From contig NC_084806.1 in assembly GCF_963583255.1 (NCBI RefSeq), positions 14,112,317 to 14,176,316 of the forward strand: 64,000 bases of DNA, in the 5' to 3' direction. Under the pieces are notes generated by a model. That model had not been told where the DNA came from, did not search any database, and worked only from the letters and a program-made list of their open reading frames with translations. Below, in pieces: positions 12,752 to 23,365 of the stretch. Positions within the stretch are counted from its first letter, which is position 1. Each line of letters begins with the position of its first letter. Source of the DNA: Pyrus communis. Taxonomy: Eukaryota; Streptophyta; Magnoliopsida; Rosales; Rosaceae. The position numbers and the translations under genes are program-made.

Positions 12752-13280
12752 TTACTGTCGCACCATGACAATTGCACCTATCAAAGCGGCTAAAAGAATC
12801 TAAATGAATTCAAATGGAAGAAAAAAAATATGTTGATAAATGAATTCCAATTTGTTGACTATTACTTATCAAATCTTGCTCTATAATCTGGTTTGATCTT
12901 GTAGTCCAAATAATTCCGTACCATGACGTATCCGTAATAATAATCATGAGTAAAACAAAAATACTTGTACAAACTAGCAAAGTAACCACATCCCCAATGA
13001 TCCAAAGATTCAAATCTTTGTAATATTGTGAACCATTCATGAACATCATAGCAAATACAATTAAAACATTTATAACTCCCACATAAATAAGGAGTTGTGC
13101 AACAACTACAAAATAAGAGTTTAATAGAATATAAAATAAGGATATACAAACAAGAACCAGTCCTAATGAAAAGGCAGAATAAATGGGGTTGGTAAATAAT
13201 ACCACCCCCATACCTCCTAGTATAAGAACTGATCCTAGAAATACTAAAAGAAAATCATGTATTGGTCCGGGCAAATCCAT
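12752..13280 (-). pseudogene. ndhG: Nuclear copy of plastid ndhG (NDH subunit 6)
   Basis: In plastids NdhG is a membrane subunit of the NDH complex. The frame starts at [10 protein letters not shown] (codon at 13278-13280) and stays open through several hydrophobic segments ([40 protein letters not shown]) to about residue 157. One extra T in a T-run near 12830 then shifts the frame. The usual ending (ALIGAIVMVRQ) is still readable one frame over, down to a stop at 12752-12754, with one further in-frame stop. The longer frame upstream to 13322 is an extension, not the start. Length is otherwise nearly that of the plastid gene, so this is a full-length but broken copy. Confidence 0.92.
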
Positions 13281-13635
13281 TATATGTAAAATAAGAGATA
13301 AATAAATAGAAATGTTTTTCATGACCTTATTGATGAGACCCGACCAGAAATATTTTTTTATTTTTTATTTTTTTATTTTTATGATTTTTGAGCAATTCCT
13401 AATTTAATCCTAAGTAAATAAATACTAAGGGATATGAATAAATGTGAGTACTATTATTGGACTAATTTCATTCTTTATCTGAAAGAGTCGTTCTAATTCT
13501 AAACGATATATTTTTCAACAACTATGGATATATTAATTAATGGATTTTCAATCCAAATTAAGAAGCGTTTCTTACCAACCAATCAATAGTTGGTATTTGT
13601 AGTTATTGACCAAACAACACGAAAGAAACCTAAAT

Positions 13636-13834
13636 TGTAGTATCCCACATCGCCCGTGAGGGCGTGGTCTTTGGGCCTTATATGTCCATGCCTGCATGTA
13701 CCTTTCAGTGAGGCCTTTTGGAGCTGCGGCTTGCAAAGACAAAACCGTGCAGTAGCCCTGCTGTCTGCGACCTAGTCCAGGGCAGGGAATGTCAAAGCGG
13801 ACAATATCACTGCGAGGGAAGGCGGGATGTGACA
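13636..13834 (+). mobile_element. Solo LTR with TRIM/Cassandra-like ends, nested in plastid DNA
   Basis: This 199-bp unit begins tgtagtatcccacatcgccc and ends gcgggatgtgaca, and is flanked by perfect 5-bp repeats taaat (13631-13635 and 13835-13839). Blocks such as gaggccttttggagct, acaaaaccgtg and aaagcggacaatatcac are those of Rosaceae Cassandra-type TRIM LTRs. I do not see the 5S-rRNA-derived middle part that defines Cassandra, so this is either a deleted copy or a related family. It interrupts the ndhG-ndhI spacer, so it inserted after the plastid DNA reached the nucleus. Orientation is taken from the TRIM consensus. Confidence 0.85.
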
Positions 13835-13894
13835 TAAATTCCTTCTATATTAGTTATTAGTAAAGTAATTATAAATTATTCGTTAATAAGAGAT

Positions 13895-14381
13895 TTACTT
13901 ATTTATTTGAGGCGAATTCAAAATTGTTCGAATTGTATAATCGTCAATTACTGACATTGGTAAACAACCCAAAGCAATTTGATTATAATTCAATTCGTGA
14001 CAATCATAAGTAGAAAGTTCATTATAAACAATTTGTTGGACAATACTCAACGTAATTACCACAAAATATACAGACTTCGAAATCAATACTGTAATTAAGC
14101 AGTCGTTTCTTGTGAATATCAGTTTCCAATTTCCAATCAACAACGGGTAGATCTATAAGACATACACGAACGCATACTTCACAAGCAATACATTTATCAA
14201 ATTCAAAATGGATTCGACCGCGGAAATGCTCTGCGGTGATTGATTTTTCATAAGGATATTGAATAGTTATGGGTAAACGATTTGCGTGGGATAAAGTAAT
14301 CATGAAACATTGACCAATGTACCTTGCAACTCGTACTGTTTGTTGACCATAATTCATGAACCCAGTTACCATAGAGAACAT
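13895..14381 (-). pseudogene. ndhI: Nuclear copy of plastid ndhI (NDH 4Fe-4S subunit)
   Basis: NdhI carries two 4Fe-4S clusters in the plastid NDH complex. The start is at [12 protein letters not shown] (ATG complement at 14379-14381); the frame opens further upstream but that part is spacer. The first cluster motif CIACEVC is intact, with the following Pro changed to Leu (VCLIDLP). In the second motif a cysteine is Tyr (CIFCGNY). The frame breaks after CPTNCL at about 14022 through a small deletion. The C-terminus (YELSTYD-type stretch, then [12 protein letters not shown]) lies in another frame and ends at 13895. It cannot give a working protein. Confidence 0.92.
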
Positions 14382-14416
14382 ATCGTTAATATATATATGA
14401 ATAGTTTTATGTTTGT

Positions 14417-14975
14417 TTATTTCTCTTGTTTGAGACACGTTGTTAATAATAGATTACCGAGAGAAATAGGTAAAAGAAATTTCCATCCAAGATTCAATAG
14501 TTGGTCCATTCTTAGCCTCGGTAAAGTCCATCTTGTTGTGATAGGAATGAACAAGAACAAATAAGTTTTAGCTAATGTAATAAAGATACCAATTATCGCT
14601 CCAAAAACTCCACATATTTTATTTATTTCAAAAAGCTCAGAAACATATATGTCCGGAATAGATATATTCCAACCTCCCAAGTAAAGATCTGTTACAAATA
14701 ATGAAGAAACCAATAGGGTTAGCTAGGAAGCAACATAAAATAATGCAAATTTTATACCCAAAGTATTCGGTTTGATAACCTGCTACTAACTCTTCTTCTG
14801 TTTCTGGTAAATCAAAAGGTAATCTCTCACATTCTGCTAGGGAAGAAATAATAAAAATGATAAACCCTATAGGCCGATGCCACAAATTCAATCCCCAAAA
14901 ACCATATTTTGATTGCGCCTCAACAATATCAATTGTACTTGAACTGTTAGATAATTATAGTCGGTGATACCATCA
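14417..14975 (-). pseudogene. ndhA: Nuclear copy of plastid ndhA exon 2, frameshifted
   Basis: NdhA is a membrane subunit of the plastid NDH complex. The second exon is readable from about 14960 ([13 protein letters not shown] just upstream of 14891), through [26 protein letters not shown] (about 14780-14860). A frameshift near 14740 moves the rest into the frame of 14417-14713, which contains [32 protein letters not shown] and SLGNLLLTT. The last residues diverge from the usual ending. Gene order ndhG-ndhI-ndhA matches plastomes. Exon 1 is absent from the window. Confidence 0.9.
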
Positions 14976-15240
14976 CTGTTACCATCGCTATTATAGAACA
15001 GTACATGAGATTTTCACCTCATACAGCTCCTTGAAGGCTAGAAATAAATATAGGGATTGCGTCATATTCTTTTTTGAATCTTGATATGTTTGTAGGATGG
15101 ATAACTATTTGACGGTCCCAAATTAGACCAGTGAATTCTGTCTGTTATAATTATTTTAATTCAAAATTAAATAAAAAAAAAGTACTTCTGAATTGATCTC
15201 ATCCTTTCTTTAATTTAATAATTTCAGTAATAACTTCAAT
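14976..15240 (-). pseudogene. 3' part of the ndhA group II intron
   Basis: Reading the minus strand, 15030-14996 has the catalytic domain V layout of a group II intron: an AGC triad near its 5' side, a short stem, a GAAA loop and a returning stem ending in gtactgttc. It lies upstream of ndhA exon 2, where the plastid ndhA intron belongs. Two stem positions differ from the usual plastid sequence (GCCG read as GCTG, ACGG as ACTG), consistent with C-to-T decay. The sequence to about 15240 is AT-rich and probably intron; its right border against the kinase pseudogene is uncertain. Confidence 0.75.
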
Positions 15241-15300
15241 TCCTCTTTGTTCAGTAATAACTTAACTGTTTAATAAAATACTTCTTGTAAAAATATCATT

Positions 15301-16636
15301 GTTGAAATTGGATACGGAAACAGCTTTGTCGTCCACAAGGCCGTCTCCACCGCCATGAATTCTACTATCGTCGCCATCAAGTCCATCTCGACCAATCCTG
15401 GGCCCATTTTGCTTGCACTAAGACTCTGTTTCTTCTTTCCCACCCCAAAATTCTTTCTATGCATTGATCATTCACCATCGACCACCGTCTTTGGATGGTT
15501 AAGCCGTTCATGTCCGCTAGTTCTCTGCAATCCATAATCTTCTCTGCTTTACCAGAAAGATTGCTAGAGCCCTGCATTGCTATCGTTCTCAAAGAGACGT
15601 TAAACGTCATGTCGTATCTTCACAATCAGGGCCTCCTCCACAGAGACATCAAGACCGAAAATATATTGATTGATTCTGATGGGTCCGTCTAGCTCGCCGA
15701 TTTCGGGGTCTCTTCTTCTGTCTACGAGGTCAATTCAGCTGCGGAGTCGTCTACTTGGCTAACTGACATCGCTAGAACACTGTACTGGATGGAACCTGAG
15801 GTGATATATTCGCACAACAATGCCGATATTTGGTCGTTTGGGATCACGGCGCTGGAATTGGCTCGTGGCGGCCTTCTGCCGTCAAAGTCTCTGCTTCTGA
15901 AGATAACTAAAATGTTATGGTTTTCAGATTACGAAACCCAGAACAAAGCTTTCAAGAACAAGAAGTTCTCTAAGGCCTTCAAAGACTTGGTGGGTTCTTG
16001 CCTCGATCAAGACCAGGGGAAGAGACCGATGGCAGAGAGGCTGCTGAGGCACTCATTTTTCAAGAATTGCAGGGGAGGAGATTCTTTGATGATGAATGTG
16101 CTTCTGGGTTTGCCGAGCGTTGAAGAGAGGTTCAAGAGGAAGAGGAAGATGATGAAGGGGAGTTGGTGAGGCAGAGGGCTAGGGATATGAGATTTAGCCG
16201 CGGGAAATTCAATGAGGATGAGTTTGATATCGACCCGATTTTTCCAACTCAATCTTCTTGCAGCGATTTGGTTTTTTCGACTGAGTCATTCAATGATTCA
16301 GTTGTGAAAATGGTAAGATTTGGTGGGGAAACCGGCCGTCACTCAACCGAGTTCACCAAGTGGAGCTTGAGAGGACGAGGGCTATATGGGTGCTAATAGT
16401 CAGAGAGGAGCAAATAAGGCAGGAGATTGAAAGGCTGAGGACAGAGGCGGACAATGAGAGGGAAAAGAATTTCCGGTTGGAAATGGAATTGGGATTTGTC
16501 AGGATTCAAATTTCTGCTGAAAACAATGATGTCACTGCTACTGAAAATTGTTCTTTTTGCACATGGATTAGAAATTGCTTCATGCTCAAGAATGTTTTCT
16601 TAAAAAATAGGGAAGTATTAGTAATATGTTCTTGAA
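15301..16636 (+). pseudogene. BLUS1-type STE20 serine/threonine kinase pseudogene
   Basis: STE20-family kinases of the BLUS1 group phosphorylate protein targets; BLUS1 itself acts in blue-light stomatal opening (family knowledge). Visible landmarks: a glycine loop remnant (VEIGYGNSFVV, 15301), VAIKS with the ATP lysine (about 15373), [10 protein letters not shown] (about 15641), DFGVSSS (about 15699), [12 protein letters not shown] (about 15780), [13 protein letters not shown] (about 15828) and the C-lobe ending [18 protein letters not shown]-terminal extension follows (PSVEERFK, then FDIDPIFP, then VRFGGET) and a coiled-coil-like segment EEQIRQEIERLRTEADNEREK. Frameshifts between about 15400 and 15520, a stop in place of a codon at about 15690 and another shift near 16160 destroy the frame. 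No introns are evident; parent genes may also lack introns, so retroposition is not proven. Confidence 0.82.
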
Positions 16637-17356
16637 ATGAAATATATGCTGCATAAGTCATGATTTTCATAATTGGTTTAAGGCTTGGTGTTATTTCTTA
16701 AATTCTGTTTTGTTTTGCAAGATATGATTATTTAATATTTTAGAAAATTTGGTTTAGGTAAATAAATAATTTCATATTCGGGCATAGGTCGATGAAAACG
16801 TGTGTTTTGCTGTGTTTAGGAATTGAGTTTTAATTAGCACAAGTGAAACTAGCTTTGGGTTGAAGCTTGGATCCTCTGTTTTCTCCTTGTTATTACTTTA
16901 GGTTGTTAAATGAAACAGCTTTGTTTTTTGGCCTTCTAGTGGAACTAACGGAAGAAAAAAGGAGAAGAAAAATGCCAAATGGATCGATTGGCTGGGTTGG
17001 GGCCATGAGTGAGCCTTTTGCCACTCAATGACTTTTGTCTATATGACTATGAACCTCATATGCAATTGAGCCAGTCGAAAAGAAAACTCTAAGTCGATTT
17101 ATTTTCTCAACAAGAACATGATAAAATATTTAACTTTATAGCCACAACAATTTTTCTTACAAACTTTTGTTTTGTTTTCTTGTCAAGCATCCAATCTTAA
17201 ACAAATAGGCTCTAAAAAGCCCAAGATTTCACTATTTGACGTGAAATACACACAAGAATCTTACTTATATTATGTGTGACATTTTTTTGCAAGTAAAACA
17301 TGAAATTTTTTTGTTAGAAACAGAGGAGACAAAGCATGATATCATGCTCTTAGAGC
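16637..17356. other. AT-rich spacer
   Basis: Between the kinase pseudogene and the hAT-like element. I see no coding frame, repeat or structured element here. Confidence 0.6.
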
Positions 17357-17364
17357 AATTTCAC

Positions 17365-18478
17365 TAGGGGTGGGCAAACGGGTCTAGGACCTACAGCGCG
17401 GGGCGGGTATAGCCGGTTTGGGGTAGGTCCGAATTTAGTAGAAGAGAAACAGGACCGGGGGGGGGGGGGGGGCATAGGTATTTACGAGGCGGGGTAGGTC
17501 CAAAATTTTACTATCCTGAAGCCCCAGACCGACCCGTTTATAACATACCAAAAGCATATTTGAGCTTCGGCATCCACCATTTCTCTCAATCCCTCCTTTA
17601 TTTCTACAACTTTCTCCTTCCTTCAAACTTTCTCACACATGCCACAGACCTCTGCACTCACGACCCTCAAATTTCTCTTGGACCCGACACCCAAAGGTAA
17701 ATTTTAGTCTCATCCTTCTTTGATTTTGTTTCTAATGTTTAGATTAAGGAAAAATTGAAGGACAATGTCCCTTGCATGTTGTTATATGTGTAGGGATCTT
17801 GTAATCAAAGGGTATAAACTCAGATCCCTTTTGTTGATTTTGAAAAGGAACTAGAGACAAAGTGGAACCCATTGATTTTGAGTCTAATATTGAAATGGTA
17901 TAAACCTAGATCCCTTTGTTGATTTTGGATAAATGGTGCCATGATTTTATATGTATGGATCCACGGGTCCAGAAATTTGTTGTCTCAAAAAATTTGTTGA
18001 ATCAAATGATGCCTGAATCATTTTGGTCCCCAAAAACTTTGTTCTTTGTCTTATTTGTGAGTCCATGATTTTATGTGCATGCATCCATAACTCTGTAGAT
18101 CTATTGATATGCCTTGCAGGAGCAGCGAGCTGCGTTGTGGTGGTTTGCCTCGATGCTTTAGTGCAGTGAAGCAAAGAGAGGGTGGTCGAGAAAGTTCAGA
18201 TTTTGGCCTTGTTTATGGTCCAACAAATGAGTGGTGGTGGATGGATGGTGTTGAACCTTGTGCGGGGATGGTAAAAATTCAGGATTTTTTTTTTTCCCAA
18301 AAAAAAAAAAAAAAAAAAAAAAAGATCCGTGGAACCGGTCCGTTTCAAACAAGCTGGGTTAGGTCCGGTTCCCGTATTAAAATTTGTTGCACCCGTCCGG
18401 ATCGGGTCATTTTCTTTTAAAATCAGGTCCGATCTGGTCCTTTTAAATTTGAGCCCGGCTCAATCCATGCCCAGCCCT
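17365..18478. mobile_element. hAT-like non-autonomous transposon (1.1 kb) with target duplication
   Basis: The termini are short inverted repeats: taggggtgggca at the left, and the complement of taggg(c)tgggca at the right (tgcccagcccta). Flanking them are 8-bp direct repeats aatttcac (17357-17364 and 18479-18486). With the 8-bp repeat the two ends are offset by one base, so the exact boundary is 7-8 bp. An 8-bp duplication and TAGGG-type ends fit hAT elements. No transposase is encoded; the interior holds a poly-G run (about 17457-17472) and a poly-A run (about 18299-18322), and subterminal copies of ggtccg/cggacc-type words. It therefore depends on an outside transposase. Confidence 0.75.
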
Positions 18479-18486
18479 AATTTCAC

Positions 18487-19285
18487 CCCTTGCCAAATGA
18501 CAAGGGCAAGGGATTCTCAATTTCCCTTTAACCTAAAAACCTCCTCAAGTGACCTAAATGTGTGAGGGCAAATGGTGGCCAAGCCAAGTGTGACCCAATG
18601 CTCGTGCAAGAATTGTCCAGCCTTCTGCTTGCTTGCAAGAATTGCCCGACCCAATGACCTTAGCCATGTTTGCTATTTTTTGGTATCTAGTGCGCGTCTT
18701 ACACACGCAATAGAGAGAGAGTAGGCCATCATTTCGTTGTCATCGGCCCCAACTTGTAAAAGAAACCTAGTCCCCCTAACGGCTATGCACGTGACATTCT
18801 ATGGGCCATTGAATTTGAAATGTTTACAAGATTAATTAAATCGAGTTAAAATTTAAAAAAAAAAAAAAAAAGTGAATAAAAGTTTAAAAAAATCGGAAAA
18901 AATAAAGAGAATTCAGAAGAAAAAAAATTCAAAAGCATATTTCTAAAAGCATAAAAAAATGCTTTGCAATTTCACAGTTTATTTGACGTTCATTGAAAAG
19001 AGTTTACAAAATTTATTAAATAACTTTTAGGGTTGTAATACATTTAATTATGCATTAAAAATAAAAAATTATTTTTTGATTAGTGATCATCCTTGTTCTT
19101 ACCCAACACATGGAGTTGCACAAAAACAATTACTTTTCAGAGTGACTAACAAAGGCAACCAATGTCATTGCCCTTACCCTTGCCCTTTCCCTTACCCTTG
19201 CCCTTTCCAAACTGGTGTAATTGCTCTAATAGCATGCTAGCTAAAATGTGAAAATCCAAGCCAAACCAATTACCAAGCAATTGAT
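18487..19285. other. AT-rich spacer with a short C-rich minisatellite
   Basis: Mostly AT-rich with A-runs at about 18846-18871. At about 19170-19207 a cccttgccctttcccttac-type unit repeats about twice. The antisense frame through it is only the translation of this repeat. No gene seen. Confidence 0.6.
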
Positions 19286-19464
19286 GGTACTGCAACCTAG
19301 TAGTATTCATCTTCACTTGTAAGTGAGAGGTTTTATGTTCGATTCTCGTCAAATAAGAATTTGAATTACATTATTGCTAGCCCATTGTGAGGCTAAGCCC
19401 ACCAGCCATCCGTCTCAGTGTAGATAATATCGATTGTTCAAAAAAAAAAAAAAAAAAAAAAAAA
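19286..19464 (+). mobile_element. tRNA-derived SINE, copy 1
   Basis: It carries a pol III B-box-like gttcgattctc (19337-19347) about 50 bp from its start, a body with tagcccattgtgaggctaagcc, and a tail gataatatcgattgttc followed by 24 As (19441-19464). The same sequence occurs in reverse at 26751-26932, which confirms a dispersed family. No protein is encoded; SINEs are moved by LINE enzymes. Confidence 0.8.
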
Positions 19465-20995
19465 GCCAAATCACTTTGCAACGGGTGTAGATGCCCATAA
19501 TCTTTAAAGCTCTTGTGCCAAACTTCCATTTTTTGACATAAGATACTAATCACGCTGGACTTCTATGTGGAAAACTCTCGAGACATAATAACACTACTAC
19601 ATTCTGAAAAAAAAAAAATTAAAACAAGGCACTCTTTACCGGTTTATCCCAGCTTTAAATTGTAGGATAGGAAGGCTTTCCTCCCTTCTATAAAACGTCC
19701 TCGCCTCCATTAAAAATGATTAATCTTTTACGACCATTTTACCTTAAGCTAAAGCTTTGTAAAATGTGGTTTCCGTTGGTTATCGGAAAAGTATGCACAA
19801 CCGAATTGAAAATTATTCTTAACAAAGTTCAAATTAACTAAGCAATAAATGTATGATTTACTTGTGTTAATTGGGAACCATGGTTCATCAATTTTCTTGT
19901 TCATTTAACTTATTTTCCTAGATATATCAGAGTTTTGACACACACACATGAGAAATTTTTCAGTGTGACTGTTACATGGGATGGTACAACATATGTTACT
20001 ATACAAATAGTGGGATATGTTTGTTAAAAAGTTGATAACTTAAAAATAAAAATTTTCACCACTTATAAAAACACGTGATATACCCCGTGTTCCAGTCACA
20101 ATGAAAATTTTCTCCACACAGAGATCGTGTGATGGGAGGTTTTCTTTTTCCTGGTTTTTCTTGGCTTTATTGAGACAAGAGAGGCCGGTCCAAGGATTTC
20201 AACTTTGACGAGACAGCATGGAGAACCCTGTAATTTTGATGACTGACAAATATATCATTAAGCTCCAATAGGCCTCTATATATATAGTCATCGTTTCGTC
20301 TGTTTCTCATTGTCCCTAATGCATAAACATGGTAATTATCAAAACAAAATCCCCATTAGTTATTGCAGCAGTCGAATATTTCATCGGCTATGCTGCTTAC
20401 ATGGTACAAATATTAATATATCTGTACTGTTTCAAGAAAAAAATAAAACTATGAGTGGAACAGACGGCACCAGTTTGCACACTGCGGGTAAACCCTGCCA
20501 CTCAGGCTCTAGAACCTTAGAACAATCACAAACCGTGTTTAGCATTCCATGGACTCACCTAATTGGCCAATGGGTCTTTTACTAAATCTCTGAAGTTTTG
20601 GTAGGATCTTTTGGCTGTGTGGGTTTTCTGATGAAACTTTCACTCCTTTTTTACCACAAAATGCAAAGAAGCAATCTGCGTACACTCAGATTTCTTTTCT
20701 TTTGAGATATTGAGAGTGTGTAAACCAATGCATTCACTTATCTTTGAATATATATATATATATATACACATGTATATATTATACTTAAAAGTATCTGGTA
20801 ACAACATGTAAAGCAGTTTAGCAACTCGACCTACTACTTATCAGCCAGCCTATATGCAATGTAACATGCGCGCGTAATTGGAAAATAAAACAAGAGGTCA
20901 AGAAAATATGGAAGGTATATATATAGAAGCGGAAAGAAACCTTAATTTATTTTCCGATTGAAAGAAATTTTATCTGGCACTATTAATATGATGAA
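19465..20995. other. AT-rich spacer
   Basis: Contains an (AT)n run at about 20748-20765 and no convincing gene. The short frame at 20310-20585 has no recognisable domain and sits in AT-rich sequence; treated as chance. Confidence 0.55.
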
Positions 20996-21100
20996 CTAAT
21001 GATATTCTTGTGTAGTTGTAAGTGAGATGTTTAAGACTAGACTCAGCTGAAGGTGAATTTGATACAAGATTATTATGACTGACTAATTGTGTATCTTCTT
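20996..21100 (+). mobile_element. Degraded SINE-like fragment
   Basis: The segment attcttgtgtagttgtaagt, then gagatgtttaagactagactc, resembles the B-box region of the two better SINE copies. The following ggtgaatttgatac fits related plant SINEs. It has no A-tail, so it is a fragment at best. Confidence 0.4.
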
Positions 21101-22517
21101 AACAGTACCAAGATTATACAGAATATGTAGAAGATCTCAAAGAAGAAGAAAAATATATACGAAGAAAACTTAGATAAGAAGAAAGAGAATTATGTATATT
21201 CCATTCATGAATGGTTGATTTGTTACAAAATGAGCTCAATCCACTCTTTTGTACGAGCATAACTGCCTCTCTTACACTCTGCGCCAAACTAACCAATTTT
21301 ATCCAATACTAGTAATGACATCGCAATCTTATCTTAATACAATCTCACCTATACTAATGATGACATGGCACTCCTTATCAGTCAATGTAGGTCAACATTA
21401 GCCAAAATTTCCCGTCCCTTGGTGTAGAATATTATTACATATATGTTTTTTTACGAAAAAAATTTACAAATTCTTCTCAAGCTATTATGCATAAATAAAT
21501 AACATGAAGGAATGAAACTACAATGTTCCATTAAATTTACGAGTGATGTTAAAGGTACCACACTTTCTACGCACATTTTTAGTGAATCGTATCATAAGAT
21601 AAGTATGGTATGTATGTGCTAAATGATTAGGAAATTCTACAATTCTCTTCAAAAAAGGGTACTACTCCCTGTTTTAATAAAATTAGATTATAATTGTTCA
21701 AGTTTACTGTCCAAAGCATAATAATGGTGATCTTATAGAATGATATTGTTTACGACACTGGCGACAAATTATTACACCATGAACATCTTATTACAATACA
21801 GACATAAGTTATTGTGAATGAACATCATGAAACTACCTATTATTGTTATTCACTTTTGAGCTTCATACCTTTAGATATAACGGTGCTATAACAAGATGTT
21901 GATAATCAACATCTGAACTACAATAAACGTAAGTTATTGTTAGTGAATGAATCATATTATGGGAGAAGTACAATACCTATGTGCTCAATGATGGTAAGGT
22001 ACATAATAACACAGAATTACATTACTATTATTGTAGTAAGGTTTGATTTTTGATTTTGATTTTGATTTTGATTTTTATGTTATAGATGTCATATTACACT
22101 ATCAAGATAAGATATTATATTTCATGAACGTAATCACTTACAAACACCTCGTTGGATTAAAGTGTACCGATATTTTGTTTAGGGGTACCATAAACTATCG
22201 TCTAATCTAATGAATAACATTAAAGAAACACCTTAACCACGCCAAGTATGCATGCAAATTATGGGGTTTGATGCAAATTATGGGAGTTAATTAAGAAACC
22301 TCTTAATAAAACAAGTAGTGAATGAGTCTCATAAATGACTAATGATGAATATTGGCTGAAAATTCATGCTTGTGAAATTAATGAGATCACACTAGTACAC
22401 TCGTCCGTTTCAACAAATTTTATACATAACAGGAAATATGGCATTTGCTTTTGTGGGAAATAGTGCATCTACCCTAGTTTCACTGGATATGTATATGCAA
22501 GGATGACCTAACATAAT
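21101..22517. other. AT-rich spacer with (GATTTT)n
   Basis: A short hexamer array gattttgattttgatttt lies at about 22047-22075. Otherwise AT-rich with no gene-like frame. Confidence 0.55.
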
Positions 22518-22524
22518 AAATTTA

Positions 22525-22691
22525 AGGATAATGCTAGGAAAACTAATTTTTTTAAACCAAATTCGGAAATCAAATGATATGGTTGAATTATTAATTAAGT
22601 ATCTATTAACGTGCTTGTTTGGTTTGTATTGGTGACACAATATTTGATTTGCAATTTGGTTTAAAAAATTTGGTTTCCTTAACATTATCCT
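22525..22691. mobile_element. Inverted-repeat MITE (167 bp)
   Basis: The left arm (aggataatgctaggaaaact, then a T-run, then aaaccaaatt) is mirrored at the right end with few mismatches, over about 50 bp. The element is flanked by 7-bp repeats aaattta (22518-22524 and 22692-22698). There is no coding capacity. The superfamily is unclear; the repeated flank is AT-rich and palindromic, so the exact duplication length is open. Confidence 0.75.
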
Positions 22692-23126
22692 AAATTTAAA
22701 CTTCACCAATAATTAGAAGGTTCAGCTGATGATCAAAGATCAGTTTACCAATCTAATTATATTGTGCAATTTCTTTAGAGCTAATGCTCACAAATATCGG
22801 AGCTTGGGAATAAGTTAATTAATAATATATTAATACACGATTAGTATAGTTAGAGTTTCTCAGCTACTGGCCAATTACAATGAGACATGTACTGAAGCTC
22901 ACGTACAAAGCCAATATATATGATAGTTGGGATACAAATGAATGGCATCCACAAAAACTGAGAGCTAGATTTGGCAAAAAGGTATAACCCTAGCAGACCG
23001 AGGTTCGACGTATAGTAAGCAGTGACCAAACATATGGGACACTTTCATGGGTACCCTCCAATCGGATTTTCAGTCTTTCGTTTACAAATTTGACGGCCTT
23101 TTATTCACACAAAAACTTTAATCACT

Positions 23127-23155
23127 GTTCTTTCTCTCTCTCTCTCTCTCTCTCT
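23127..23155 (+). repeat. (CT)n microsatellite in the SUP-like leader
   Basis: Runs of tctctctctct about 210 bp before the SUP-like start codon. Such CT tracts are common in plant 5' leaders and core promoters; function here is inferred only from position. Confidence 0.7.
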
Positions 23156-23365
23156 GAGAGACTCAAACCCCAATACTTCATGATCAGTTTTTTTTTTTCT
23201 CAGGTCAGTCACCTCCCTTTAATTTATTCTTCTTTTTATGTTTCAGTTTCTCTCTATTTTTCCATGAACGAATTTTCTGAGAGATTTTGTTTGGTCATCA
23301 TGCTTTTTGACTTGATATGATTTGTGCTAGCTTGTTAGGTCTGACTGATTAATCAAAGCATACGC

